A DNA stretch of 64,000 nt. It comes from Bog-756 sp035534835. GTDB lineage: Bacteria > Actinomycetota > Acidimicrobiia > Acidimicrobiales > RAAP-2. Under the pieces are notes generated by a model that saw nothing but the letters and a program-made list of their open reading frames with translations, searched no databases and was not told where the DNA came from. A program made the position numbers and the translations under genes. Below, piece by piece: positions 52,056 through 61,263 of the stretch (the first letter of the stretch is position 1; each line of letters starts with the position of its first letter). The stretch is taken from positions 1-64,000 of the forward strand of contig DATLRE010000014.1 of assembly GCA_035534835.1 (NCBI GenBank), in the 5' to 3' direction.

Positions 52056-53369
52056 ATGCTCACCGGACTCGTGCTCGGACTCGCCGCCGGACTCGCCGCC
52101 GGGCTGTCCCTCGGGCTCCTGCTGCGCTCCGGTCAGGTCACCCGGGCCCGCACCGCCCGTGCCGCCGCCGAGGCCCGGTCGGCCTCGGTGGAGGAGGTCC
52201 GGCGCCAGATGACCGGGGAGTTCGCGCGGCTCTCGTCCGAGGCCCTCCAGCGCAACGCCGACCAGTTCCTGCAGCTGGCGGACACCCGGCTGGGCGAGTC
52301 CCGGACGGCGGCCGAGGGCGACCTGGCCCGCCGTCAGGAGGCGATCGAGCACCTGCTGGCGCCCATCGCCGAGCAGCTCGGACGGTACGACGAGGGGATG
52401 CAGCAGCTCGAGCGCGAGCGGGTGCGGTCCTATACGGCGCTGACCGAGCAGATGCAGCAGTTGGCCACGTCCCACGACCGGCTGCAGAAGGAGACCCGCA
52501 GCCTGGTGACGGCCCTGCGCAGCCCGCAGACCCGGGGACGGTGGGGTGAGCTGCAGCTCCGCCGGGTGGTGGAGATGGCCGGAATGCTCGAACGCTGCGA
52601 CTTCACGGAGCAGGTGACCACCGACGGGGACGGCGGGCGACTCCGCCCGGACCTGGTGGTGCACCTGCCGGGCGGCAGGAACGTCGCCGTCGACGCCAAG
52701 GTCCCGATGCAGGCGTTCCTCGACGCCAACGAGGCCGAGGACGAGTCGACGCGCCGCCTCCACCTCGCCGGTCACGGTCGGCAGATGAAGGCCCATGTCG
52801 ACGCACTGGCCAGGAAGGAGTACTGGAAGCGTGTGGATCCGTCCCCCGAGTTCGTGGTCGCCTTCATCCCGGGCGACCCCCTGCTGACCGCCGCCCTCGA
52901 ACACGAGCCCGGACTGATGGAGTACGCCGTCGCCAACCACGTGCTGCTGGCCACGCCGACGTCGCTCATCGCCCTGCTGCGGGCGGTGGCCTATGGCTGG
53001 CAGCAGGAGGCGCTGACCGAGAACGCCCGCCAGGTCCAGGTGCTCGGTGCGCAGCTCTACGAGCGGATCTCGGTCCTCGGGGACCACATGGCCGGCGTCG
53101 GGCGCAGCCTGACCGGTGCGGTAGGCGCCTACAACAAGGCGGTCGGTTCGCTCGAGGGACGGGTCCTGGTCACCGCCCGCCGCTTCGTGGAGATGGGAGT
53201 CGTCGGGGCGGGGGGACGGCCGCTGCCGGAGCCCGAGCCGGTTGCGTCGGCCACCCGGCCGCTCCAGGCCGCCGAACTGGTGGGATCCGCGGTTCCGGAC
53301 ACCGATGTCGGCGTCGCCGCCGGGGCGCCCGACGGGGTCGTCGAACCGTCCGGGGCGCCGTCCACCTGA
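52056..53369 (+). CDS. rmuC: DNA recombination protein RmuC
   Basis: 437 residues. An N-terminal membrane helix (GLVLGLAAGLAAGLSLGLLL), a long coiled coil (about 30-170) and the RmuC nuclease-fold domain with RGRWGELQLRRVVEMAGML, VAVDAKVPMQAFLDA and FVVAFIPGDPLLTAALE. RmuC limits inversions between short repeats in E. coli; the biochemical act is unproven. GGGAGGAT precedes the ATG. Confidence 0.9.
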   Translation: MLTGLVLGLAAGLAAGLSLGLLLRSGQVTRARTARAAAEARSASVEEVRRQMTGEFARLSSEALQRNADQFLQLADTRLGESRTAAEGDLARRQEAIEHLLAPIAEQLGRYDEGMQQLERERVRSYTALTEQMQQLATSHDRLQKETRSLVTALRSPQTRGRWGELQLRRVVEMAGMLERCDFTEQVTTDGDGGRLRPDLVVHLPGGRNVAVDAKVPMQAFLDANEAEDESTRRLHLAGHGRQMKAHVDALARKEYWKRVDPSPEFVVAFIPGDPLLTAALEHEPGLMEYAVANHVLLATPTSLIALLRAVAYGWQQEALTENARQVQVLGAQLYERISVLGDHMAGVGRSLTGAVGAYNKAVGSLEGRVLVTARRFVEMGVVGAGGRPLPEPEPVASATRPLQAAELVGSAVPDTDVGVAAGAPDGVVEPSGAPST

Positions 53370-53575
53370 GCGTGGACGGGCACCTCGGACGGTCCGCGTG
53401 CGTCGGGGATTCGCCTCCGGTACCACCCGGGCATTACGTTCGCATGACGATTCTCAGGCAATTCCAAGGTGGGAGCGCTAGAAACTCAATGCCTGTGGCC
53501 GCCGCCGGACCACCATCCCGGACGGAGCGGGCACGGAATCGGGCAGATCTGGCCCCGGCTGAAAGGGACGACCGC

Positions 53576-54799
53576 GTGAACATCTTGGTACTCGGAGGCG
53601 ACGGCTATCTGGGCTGGCCCACGGCGCTCTACCTGTCGCGCAAGGGGCACAAGGTCGGCGTCGTCGACAACTTCGCCCGGCGCGGGTACGACCTCGAGAT
53701 GGGGGTGGACACCCTGGTGCCGATCGTCGGGCTCCAGCAGCGGGTCCGGCGCTGGAAGGAGCTCTCGGGCAACGAGATCGACGTGTTCGTGGGCGACCTG
53801 ACCGACGCCGAGTTCGTGAGCGGAACGCTCGCCTCGTTCGAGCCGGACACCGTGGTCCACTTCGCCGAGCAGCGTTCGGCCCCGTACTCGATGATCGACC
53901 GCAAGCACGCCGTCTACACGCAGGTCAACAACGTGGTGGGCACGCTCAACCTGGTCTATGCCATCGCCGAGCAGAACCGCGACATCCACCTGGTGAAGCT
54001 CGGGACCATGGGCGAGTACGGGACGCCCAACATCGACATCGAAGAGGGCTACATCGAGATCACCCACCAGGGCCGGACCGACGTGCTGCCCTACCCGAAG
54101 CAGCCGGGCAGCTTCTACCACCTGTCCAAGGTGCACGACAGCCACAACATCATGTTCGCGTGCCGCATCTGGGGCATCCGGGCCACCGACCTCAACCAGG
54201 GGATCGTCTACGGCCACGAGACCGAGGAGACCAGCCTCCACCCGGACCTCGCCACCCGCTTCGACTACGACGGGGTGTTCGGCACGGTTCTCAACCGGTT
54301 CTGCGTGCAGGCCGTCACCGGCCATCCGCTCACCGTCTACGGGGCGGGGGGCCAGACCAGGGGGATGCTCAACATCCTGGACACCCTGGCGTGCGTGGAG
54401 CTGGCCTGCGAGAACCCGGCGGATCGCGGCGAGTTCCGGGTCTTCAACCAGTTCACCGAGTCGTTCTCGGTCCAGCAGATGGCCGACATGGTCGCCGCCG
54501 AGTACTCCGGCACCGTGACCATCGAACACCCGCCGACGCCCCGGGTGGAGAAGGAGGAGCACTACTACCGGGCGGCGCACACCAAGCTGCTCGACCTGGG
54601 ACTGGTGCCCCACCTGCTCACCTCGTCGGTCATCCGGTCGCTGCTCGCCGTCTGCGAGCAGTACAAGGACGCGGTCGACCCCGCCGCCATCCTGCCCACC
54701 GTGGACTGGCGCAGCACGTCGTCGAGCCTGGTGACCGCCGGCGCCCACGGCGGTGCGGTCGAGGCGTCGGACGAGGCGTCCTCCGCCGAAGTCGGCTGA
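53576..54799 (+). CDS. sqdB: UDP-sulfoquinovose synthase
   Basis: 407 residues of the extended SDR fold. NAD loop GGDGYLGWPTALYLS, then HFAEQRSAPYSMIDR, KLGTMGEYGTPNIDIEEG, PKQPGSFYHLSKVHDSHN (Tyr-x-x-x-Lys) and GQTRGMLNILDT. These stretches are specific to SQD1/SqdB, which adds sulfite to UDP-glucose to give UDP-sulfoquinovose, the sulfolipid head group. The partner transferase SqdX is not nearby. AAAGGGA about eight bases before GTG 53576 fixes the start; the upstream spacer (53370-53575) has a possible TAGAAA -10 at 53479. Confidence 0.92.
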   Translation: MNILVLGGDGYLGWPTALYLSRKGHKVGVVDNFARRGYDLEMGVDTLVPIVGLQQRVRRWKELSGNEIDVFVGDLTDAEFVSGTLASFEPDTVVHFAEQRSAPYSMIDRKHAVYTQVNNVVGTLNLVYAIAEQNRDIHLVKLGTMGEYGTPNIDIEEGYIEITHQGRTDVLPYPKQPGSFYHLSKVHDSHNIMFACRIWGIRATDLNQGIVYGHETEETSLHPDLATRFDYDGVFGTVLNRFCVQAVTGHPLTVYGAGGQTRGMLNILDTLACVELACENPADRGEFRVFNQFTESFSVQQMADMVAAEYSGTVTIEHPPTPRVEKEEHYYRAAHTKLLDLGLVPHLLTSSVIRSLLAVCEQYKDAVDPAAILPTVDWRSTSSSLVTAGAHGGAVEASDEASSAEVG

Positions 54800-54864
54800 C
54801 CACACACCGCTGACGGGTCCCGGCGACGGGGCCCGGCTCCGGGGTCGGCACTATCGTGCTCGGG

Positions 54865-56064
54865 ATGCCCCGAGCCAGCCGTCGCCGTCGCCGCAGTCCC
54901 GGGCGCGGCCTCGGGAAGACGGTCCTGTTCGGGATCGCCGCCACGTTCACCGTGGTGCTGCTGGTCGGTTCCCTGCTGGCCATCCACACCCAGTCCCAGG
55001 GCTACCGTGACGCCACCACCCGCGGGTACGCCGCCCTGGCCGACCAGGTCGGGCAGGCCTCGGCCCGCACCGGGGCGCGGCTGTCGTCCCTCATGGCCGG
55101 GGCCGGAGCGCTCCCCGACCGGGCGTACCCGTACACGGCCCGGGGCGTGCTCCAGCAGGGGCTCGACTCGGCCGTGCGCGACACCTCGGACCAGGCCGTC
55201 CAGGCCGCCACCATCGCCTCCCCACCCGCTGTCGGGGACCTGTCGGACCGGTTCACCTCGGCGATCCGCCTGCGGGCGTCGGCCACCGTGCGGCTGCGGA
55301 CCACCGTGGACCGGCTGCTCGGGATGCAGCCCCTCCCGGTGGCCGGCGCCCCGGCTCCGGCCGCCCCGGCAACGACCACCGCACCGGCCACCCTCATCTC
55401 GGTCGATCAGGCCGCCGCCGAGATGTCGGCGGAGGGCCTCGCGTTCGAGCAGTCCGACGCCGACCTCCGGGCCCTTCGTGCGGCGGCCGCCGCCCTGCGG
55501 GCGCCCTTCCACCTGCACCCTTCCGTCTGGGTGCCGGCCCCGGCGTCGACCGCGCCGCTCGGGTCGGCCGCGCTCGCAGCGACGGCGACGAGCCTCGCGT
55601 CGGCGAAAGCGCTCGTACCCGTCCACCGGCTGGTGGTCACCGCCGTGGGGCTCAACCCCCCGGCCGTCCCGACCGGCGGGACGGGGATCGTGGCCACCAC
55701 GTGCGCCTCCCCGACGTCTGCGACCCCGGGTGCGACCCCGACCGTCGTGCCGCCGACCACCACGGTCGCCGCACTGGTCACGGTCACCAACTGCGGCACT
55801 GTGCCCGAGTCGGGGGTGAGCGTCACGGTCACCGTGAGCCCGGCGGACCCGCCGGGGACGGCGCCACCGCCTCCCGGCGAGTCCGGCGGCCGGAGCCGTG
55901 CCCGAGTGATGCTCGCCCCGGGAGCGTCTGTGGCTCCCGCGCTCGCCCCGCTGCCCGTGTCGTCGGCACACCGCTATACGGTGACGGTCTCGGTGTCGCT
56001 CCCGCCCGGCCAGACCGACCCTGCAGGTTCGACGCAGCAGTTCCTGGTCCAGGTCGTGGGCTGA
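54865..56064 (+). CDS. Unknown secreted or membrane-anchored protein
   Basis: 399 residues. A basic N-terminus (RASRRRRRSPGR) precedes one membrane helix (VLFGIAATFTVVLLVGSLLA, about 19-39). The rest is extracytoplasmic, Ala/Thr/Pro-rich, with an alpha-helical first part and a C-terminal beta-type domain (ALVTVTNCGTVPESGVSVTV; HRYTVTVSVSLPPGQ) resembling CARDB/DUF11-like adhesion modules. No enzyme motif is visible. The ATG is seven bases after TATCGT. Function unknown. Confidence 0.75.
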   Translation: MPRASRRRRRSPGRGLGKTVLFGIAATFTVVLLVGSLLAIHTQSQGYRDATTRGYAALADQVGQASARTGARLSSLMAGAGALPDRAYPYTARGVLQQGLDSAVRDTSDQAVQAATIASPPAVGDLSDRFTSAIRLRASATVRLRTTVDRLLGMQPLPVAGAPAPAAPATTTAPATLISVDQAAAEMSAEGLAFEQSDADLRALRAAAAALRAPFHLHPSVWVPAPASTAPLGSAALAATATSLASAKALVPVHRLVVTAVGLNPPAVPTGGTGIVATTCASPTSATPGATPTVVPPTTTVAALVTVTNCGTVPESGVSVTVTVSPADPPGTAPPPPGESGGRSRARVMLAPGASVAPALAPLPVSSAHRYTVTVSVSLPPGQTDPAGSTQQFLVQVVG

Positions 56065-56155
56065 GGGGTCCCGCCCCGGTGGTCAGGAGACGGGGGCCAG
56101 CATCTAGGATTGGTGCGACGACGAGGATACGAACCGAGCGAAGGGTTTGACGCGA

Positions 56156-57427
56156 GTGGCCGAGAGCATCACGATCACCGACAACCGCACGGGCCAGTCC
56201 CTGGAGATCCCGCTGGACAACGGGGGGGTCGCTGCGGCCGACTTTTCGAAGCTCCTTCCGGGCGTCTGGTTCTACGACCCCGGTCTGACGGCCACCGCCG
56301 TCTGCGAGAGCGCCGTCACCTACCTCGACGGCGACGCGGGGATCCTCCGCTACCGGGGCTACCCGATCGAGCAGCTGGCCGAGGACTCGACCTTCCTCGA
56401 GGTCGCCTACCTCCTGCTCAACGGCGAACTCCCCACCTCCGCCGAGTTCGACGTGTGGGAGCGGGAGATCACACTCCACACCTTCATCCACGAGAACGTA
56501 CGCAAGCGCTTCCTCGAGGGCTTCCACTACGACGCACATCCCATGGGCATGCTCGTATCGGCCGTGGCCGCCCTCTCGACCTTCTACCTCGACGCCAAGG
56601 ACATCTTCGATCCGGACTCCCGCGACAAGCAGATCATCCGACTCATCGCCAAGATGCCCACCCTTGCCGCCGCCGCCCACCGGTTCAGTGTGGGCATGCC
56701 GTTCGTGTATCCGGACAACTCCCTCCCCTTCACCTCGAACTTCCTCTCGATGATGTGGAAGATCGCCGAGCCCCGATTCGAGGCCGACCCCGTCCTCGCC
56801 CGTGCGCTCGACGTCCTGTTCATCCTCCACGCCGACCACGAGCAGAACTGCTCGACGACGGCCATGCGCGTCGTGGGCTCGTCCCACGCCGATCCCTACT
56901 CGGCCACGGCCGCCGCTGCCGCCGCCCTCTACGGTCCTCGCCACGGTGGCGCCAACGAGGCCGTCATCCGGATGCTCACCGAGATCGGGTCGATCGACAA
57001 CGTCGAGCCCTTCATCGCCTCCGTCAAGTCCGGGTCGGGCGGGCGCCTCCAGGGCTTCGGCCACCGGGTGTACAAGAGCTACGACCCGCGGGCCAAGATC
57101 ATCAAGCACACCGCGGACCAGGTCTTCTCCATCACGGGCAAGAACCCGCTCCTCGACATCGCGTTGAAGCTCGAGGAGATCGCACTGTCCGACGAGTACT
57201 TCACCTCGCGGAAGCTCTACCCGAACGTCGACTTCTACTCGGGCCTGATCTACCAGGCGATGGGGTTCCCGCTCGAGATGTTCCCGGTCCTGTTCGCCAT
57301 CCCCCGCACCGCCGGCTGGCTGGCCCACTGGCAGGAGATGCTCAACCAGGACTCCAAGATCGCCCGGCCCCGGCAGCTCTACATCGGGGCGGACGAGCGC
57401 GACTACCGGCCCATCGGCGAGCGGTAG
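56156..57427 (+). CDS. gltA: Citrate synthase
   Basis: 423 residues, hexameric type. The active-site residues are in LHADHEQNCSTTAMRVVGSS, GPRHGGANEAV and GFGHRVYKSYDPRA, with the Arg region IPRTAGWLAHW. It condenses oxaloacetate with acetyl-CoA. GTG 56156 is favoured over TTG 56147 because AAGGG (56141-56145) is then ten bases away. TAGGAT (56105-56110) is a possible -10. Confidence 0.95.
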   Translation: MAESITITDNRTGQSLEIPLDNGGVAAADFSKLLPGVWFYDPGLTATAVCESAVTYLDGDAGILRYRGYPIEQLAEDSTFLEVAYLLLNGELPTSAEFDVWEREITLHTFIHENVRKRFLEGFHYDAHPMGMLVSAVAALSTFYLDAKDIFDPDSRDKQIIRLIAKMPTLAAAAHRFSVGMPFVYPDNSLPFTSNFLSMMWKIAEPRFEADPVLARALDVLFILHADHEQNCSTTAMRVVGSSHADPYSATAAAAAALYGPRHGGANEAVIRMLTEIGSIDNVEPFIASVKSGSGGRLQGFGHRVYKSYDPRAKIIKHTADQVFSITGKNPLLDIALKLEEIALSDEYFTSRKLYPNVDFYSGLIYQAMGFPLEMFPVLFAIPRTAGWLAHWQEMLNQDSKIARPRQLYIGADERDYRPIGER

Positions 57428-57432
57428 GGGAT

Positions 57433-57451
57433 CGGGGCCCGTCCGGCCCCG
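57433..57451. terminator. Hairpin between gltA and tesB
   Basis: CGGGGCC-CGTCC-GGCCCCG: 7-bp arms with a 5-base loop in the 27-base gap between convergent genes. Confidence 0.55.
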
Positions 57452-57454
57452 CGC

Positions 57455-58315
57455 TCAACGGTCGGGTGCCGGCCTCACCAGGCGCATCAGGCCCTCCTGG
57501 ACCATCGACACCACCAGCGAACCGTCGCGGGCGTACATGAAGCCCCGGGCGAGGCCCCGGGCGCCGTGGCTGGTCGGACTGTCCATGTCGTAGAGCAGCC
57601 ACTCGTCGGCCCGGACCGGGCGGTGGAACCACATGCAGTGGTCCAGGCTGGCCCCCATGAAGTCCGGGTCGTCCCACCCCACGTCGTGGGGGGCGAGCAT
57701 GGTGTCGAACAGGTACATGTCGGAGGCGTAGGTGGCGATGCACGTGTGCAGGAGCGGGTCGTCGGGAAGGACGCCATCCGCCCGCAGCCAGAGCCGCTGG
57801 ACCGGCTCCGTGCTCCTGCGGTGCATCCACGGGAGCGGGCCGAGGTGGCGCTGGTCGATGGGGTGCGGACGGTCCAGCCAGTCCCCGACCTGGTCCTTGT
57901 ACGGTTCGAGTCGCTCCTGCATGGTCGGTAGCGACTCGGGGTCCGGCACCTCGGGCATGGCCACCTGGAAGTCGAGGCCCGGTTCGTCGACGTGGAACGA
58001 CGCCGACAGGTTGAAGATGGCCCGCCCGTGCTGGATGGCGACCACGCGGCGGGTGGTGAACGAGCGACCGTCCCGGATCCGGTCGACCTCGTAGAGCACG
58101 GGCACGTTGGGGTCGCCGGGCCGGAGGAAGTAGGCGTGCAGCGAGTGGGGTCGACCGGTCTCGACCGTTCGACCCGCCGCCATCAGCGCCTGTGCCGCCA
58201 CCTGGCCTCCGAAGATCCGTTGGCGTTCCTCGTTCGGGTTGGACCCGCGGAAGATGTTCACTTCGATGGGCTCGAGATCGAGCAGTTCGACGAGGGACTC
58301 GAGGGCTTCGCTCAC
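57455..58315 (-). CDS. tesB: Acyl-CoA thioesterase II
   Basis: 286 residues, a double hot-dog protein. RIFGGQVAAQALMAAGRTV and LHAYFLRPGDPNVPVLYEV in the first half, and DMYLFDTMLAPHD with ASLDHCMWFHRP in the second, give the Asp/Thr/Gln catalytic set of TesB. It releases fatty acids from acyl-CoA. GTG 58315 follows CAGGAT by seven bases. Confidence 0.9.
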   Translation of the reverse strand: MSEALESLVELLDLEPIEVNIFRGSNPNEERQRIFGGQVAAQALMAAGRTVETGRPHSLHAYFLRPGDPNVPVLYEVDRIRDGRSFTTRRVVAIQHGRAIFNLSASFHVDEPGLDFQVAMPEVPDPESLPTMQERLEPYKDQVGDWLDRPHPIDQRHLGPLPWMHRRSTEPVQRLWLRADGVLPDDPLLHTCIATYASDMYLFDTMLAPHDVGWDDPDFMGASLDHCMWFHRPVRADEWLLYDMDSPTSHGARGLARGFMYARDGSLVVSMVQEGLMRLVRPAPDR

Positions 58316-58392
58316 GGCTCACATCCTGACAGGTCGCCCGCCACACACGGCACGGCACGGCACGGCCGCGCGCCGGCCGCTACGGTGGCGCC

Positions 58393-59571
58393 GTGCCAGA
58401 CATCTCGTTTCCCGAGTCGTTCCTGTGGGGGACGGCCACCGCCGCCCACCAGATCGAGGGCGGCAACGTCAACAACGACTGGTGGGCCATGGAGCACGAC
58501 CCGGCCTCGGGGTGCGTGGACGTCAGTGGCGACGCCTGCGATTCGTTCAACCGCTACCCCGAGGACATCGCGCTCATCGCCGGCCTGGGCCTCGGCGCCT
58601 ACCGGTTCTCCCTCGAGTGGAGCCGCATCGAGCCGGAGGAGGGAGAGTTCTCGACCGTCGCCCTCGACCACTACCGGCGGATGGCGGCGACGTGCCACGA
58701 GCACGGGGTGGTGCCGGTCGTCACGTTCCACCACTTCACCCACCCCCGTTGGCTGGCCGCGGCGGGGACCTGGGAGGCGCCGCACGCCCCGGACCGGTTC
58801 GCCCGGTTCTGCGAGCGGGCGACCGAGTACCTGGGCGACCTGATCGGGATCGCCTGCACCCTCAACGAGCCCAACGTGGTGGCGACGATGGGGTGGCGGT
58901 TCGGGATCTTCCCGCCCCGGGTCCGGGACCGGGGCCGCCGTGACGCCGTCAACGCCGCCATGGTCTCGGCCCACCGCAGGGCCGTCGACGCCATCCGCTC
59001 CGGACCGGGCGACTTCCCCGTCGGCATGACGGTCTCGATGACCGACTACCAGGTCCAACCGGGTGGCGATGCATGGGTGGAGCGCCTGCGCAGGCCGAAC
59101 GAGGACGTGTTCCTCGAGGCCACCGGCGGCGACGACTTCGTCGGGGTCCAGACCTACACCCGCATGCGGGTGGGCCCCGACGGCGCACTCGGGGCCGAGG
59201 AGGGGGTGGGCACCACCCAGATGGGCTACGAGGTGTGGCCCGAGGCGCTGGGGGCCACCGTACGCCGGGCCGTCGACGTCACCGGTGGGCTCCCCGTCTA
59301 CGTGACCGAGAACGGGATCGGCACCGATGATGACCCGCTGCGGATCGAGTACGTGACCCGGGCGCTGGCCGGGGTCCGGGAGTGCCTCGACGACGGCATC
59401 GACGTCCGGGGCTACTTCTACTGGAGCCTGCTCGACAACTTCGAGTGGGTCCTCGGGTACGGCCCGACGTTCGGACTGGTCGAGGTGGACCGGGCGACGT
59501 TCGAGCGCCGCCCCAAGCCCAGCGCCGCCTGGTTCGGCGGCGTGGCCCGGGCCAACGGCCTCACCGCCTGA
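58393..59571 (+). CDS. Beta-glucosidase-like glycoside hydrolase family 1
   Basis: 392 residues, slightly short for GH1 (about 440-480). The acid/base Glu is in CTLNEPNVVATMG and the nucleophile Glu in YVTENGIGTDDD; FPESFLWGTATAAHQIEGG is the typical N-terminus. It cleaves beta-glucosides or related sugars in the cytosol (no signal peptide). GTG 58393 lies six bases after TACGGT. Confidence 0.9.
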   Translation: MPDISFPESFLWGTATAAHQIEGGNVNNDWWAMEHDPASGCVDVSGDACDSFNRYPEDIALIAGLGLGAYRFSLEWSRIEPEEGEFSTVALDHYRRMAATCHEHGVVPVVTFHHFTHPRWLAAAGTWEAPHAPDRFARFCERATEYLGDLIGIACTLNEPNVVATMGWRFGIFPPRVRDRGRRDAVNAAMVSAHRRAVDAIRSGPGDFPVGMTVSMTDYQVQPGGDAWVERLRRPNEDVFLEATGGDDFVGVQTYTRMRVGPDGALGAEEGVGTTQMGYEVWPEALGATVRRAVDVTGGLPVYVTENGIGTDDDPLRIEYVTRALAGVRECLDDGIDVRGYFYWSLLDNFEWVLGYGPTFGLVEVDRATFERRPKPSAAWFGGVARANGLTA

Positions 59572-59624
59572 CCGGCGCCGCGGTGCGCTGGATCCGGGCC
59601 ACCGCCGACCCCGACCGCCCCAAT

Positions 59625-59649
59625 GTTACGGATCCATGACGGCTAGAGT
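59625..59649 (+). promoter_or_regulatory. GtrA promoter with partial GTnAC direct repeat
   Basis: GTTAC-N6-ATGAC (59625-59640) is immediately upstream of TAGAGT (59644-59649), which is seven bases before the GtrA ATG. The repeat is a weak form of the one at 63500-63515. Confidence 0.3.
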
Positions 59650-59656
59650 CGGATCG

Positions 59657-60175
59657 ATGCCGGACACCCCCACGAGCGCGAGCGTCGCCGACCGGTTGGT
59701 CCATCTGTGGGAGAAGCGGGACACCCCCGAGGCGAAGCACCTGGTGAAGTACGCGATGGTGTCGGTCATCTCCACGATCATGTCGTTCGGCGTGCTGTTC
59801 CTGGTGTTCGGCGTGCTGAAGCTGTGGGGCGAGATCGCCAGCACCGTCTTCGCCAACGCCGTGGCCACCCTGCCCTCGTACTACCTGAACCGGAAGTGGG
59901 TCTGGGGCAAGGGCGGCCGTTCCCACCTCACCAAGGAGATCATCCCCTTCTGGTCGCTGTCCGCCCTCGGCATCACCGTCTCGATCGGCGGTGCCGCCGT
60001 GGCGCGGCACATCGGCGCGGTCCACCACCTCAGCCACCTCGAACAGACCGCCCTGGTGCTGGCGGCCAACCTGATCTCGTTCGGCGTCTTCTGGGTGCTC
60101 AAGTTCATGATCTTCAACAGGATGTTCCACGTCCACCCCCTCGAGGAGCTCGACGAGCTCGTCGAGGCGGCCTGA
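59657..60175 (+). CDS. GtrA family membrane protein
   Basis: 172 residues with four membrane helices (YAMVSVISTIMSFGVLFLVF; EIASTVFANAVATLPSYYLN; FWSLSALGITVSIGGAAVA; ALVLAANLISFGVFWVLKFM). PSYYLNRKWVWG after helix two is the GtrA signature. These proteins are linked to translocation of polyprenyl-phosphate sugars for cell-surface glycans. ATG 59657 is chosen over 59636 because TAGAGT lies seven bases before it. Confidence 0.9.
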   Translation: MPDTPTSASVADRLVHLWEKRDTPEAKHLVKYAMVSVISTIMSFGVLFLVFGVLKLWGEIASTVFANAVATLPSYYLNRKWVWGKGGRSHLTKEIIPFWSLSALGITVSIGGAAVARHIGAVHHLSHLEQTALVLAANLISFGVFWVLKFMIFNRMFHVHPLEELDELVEAA

Positions 60176-60194
60176 TCCCGACGGGCGGGTCGCG

Positions 60195-60977
60195 GTGATC
60201 GCCACCGCCACCCCCACGGGTGCGGCGGTACTGGCGACGGCGGTCTTCTTGGCGTGCGCGGTCGAGATGGTCGAGGCGCTCACCATCGTGCTGGCGGTCG
60301 GTGTCACCCGGGGTTGGCGCTCCACTGTCGAGGGGGTGGCCGCCGCGCTGGCGGCGCTCGTGGCGCTGGTCGTCGTCTTCGGCCCGGCCCTCGTGCACTG
60401 GGTCCCCCTGTCGTGGCTCCGACTGGTCGTCGGCGGACTCCTGCTCGTCTTCGGTCTGCAGTGGCTGCGCAAGGCGGTCCTGCGGGCGGCGGGGCTGAAG
60501 GCGAAGCACGACGAGGACGCCATCTTCGCCGAGCAGGTGGACGAACTGTCGGCCCTGCCGGCGTCGTCCGGTCGCGACGCCACCGCGTTCACCGTCGCGT
60601 TCAAGGGCGTGTTCCTCGAGGGCCTCGAGGTCGTCGTCATCGTGATCACCCTGGGCACGGCGTCGCGCCGACTGGGGCTGGCGGCACTGGCCGCCGCTGC
60701 CGCCGTCCTGGCGGTCGTCGTCGTGGGGCTCCTCGTGCACCGCCAGCTTTCGGGCGTCCCCGAAAACGCCATGAAGATGGGTGTCGGCCTGATGCTCGTC
60801 AGCTTCGGTACGTTCTGGTCCGCCGAGGGCGTCCACGCGTCGTGGCCGGGCTCGGACCTGGCGATCCCGGTACTGGTGGCCTTCTACGGGGCGGTGGCGT
60901 GGCTCCTGGTCGCCGGGCTCCGGCGCGGGGCGTGGCGGCCCGACGGCCGGACGTCGGCGGGTTCGGCCAATGCCTGA
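60195..60977 (+). CDS. COG4280-like multi-TM protein with two ExxE motifs
   Basis: 260 residues and about six membrane helices. Two related membrane-embedded stretches, AVEMVEALTIVLAVG (about 21-35) and VFLEGLEVVVIVITLG (about 137-152), recall the REGLE motif of FTR1 iron permeases and suggest an internal duplication. Metal or ion transport is inferred only from these acidic pairs. A GTG starts the gene 20 bases after GtrA; the next ORF overlaps its end. Confidence 0.65.
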   Translation: MIATATPTGAAVLATAVFLACAVEMVEALTIVLAVGVTRGWRSTVEGVAAALAALVALVVVFGPALVHWVPLSWLRLVVGGLLLVFGLQWLRKAVLRAAGLKAKHDEDAIFAEQVDELSALPASSGRDATAFTVAFKGVFLEGLEVVVIVITLGTASRRLGLAALAAAAAVLAVVVVGLLVHRQLSGVPENAMKMGVGLMLVSFGTFWSAEGVHASWPGSDLAIPVLVAFYGAVAWLLVAGLRRGAWRPDGRTSAGSANA

Positions 60978-61215
60978 GCCGGGCCCGGACGACCCGCCGA
61001 CCCCGGCCCGCTGGCCCACCGCCCTCGGCCGGTTCTGGTGGGAGTTCCTCATCGGCGACACGCCCGAGCTGTTCCTCGGCGTGGTGGCCGCGGTCGGCGT
61101 GCTCGCCGTCCTCTGCCTCCGACCGGGCCTGCGGACGGCGGCCGCGCTCCTCGCGCCACTGCTGGTGGCCGGCGTGCTGGCCGCCTCGGTCCGGCGTGCC
61201 GCCCGGCGGCGGTAG
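60970..61215 (+). CDS. Small membrane protein
   Basis: 81 residues with a Pro-rich start, RFWWEFLIGDTPELFLGVVA and a second hydrophobic stretch (AALLAPLLVAGVLAASV), so probably two membrane helices. It overlaps the previous gene by eight bases and is likely its partner. No family recognised. Confidence 0.65.
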   Translation: MPEPGPDDPPTPARWPTALGRFWWEFLIGDTPELFLGVVAAVGVLAVLCLRPGLRTAAALLAPLLVAGVLAASVRRAARRR

Positions 61216-61237
61216 CCCGGGACCCGGAACCGGACGG

Positions 61238-61260
61238 TCGGCGACCGGACGGGTCGCCGA
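61238..61260. terminator. Hairpin between convergent genes before yajQ
   Basis: TCGGCGACC (61238-61246) and GGTCGCCGA (61252-61260): perfect 9-bp arms, 5-base loop. Confidence 0.65.
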
Positions 61261-61263
61261 GGG

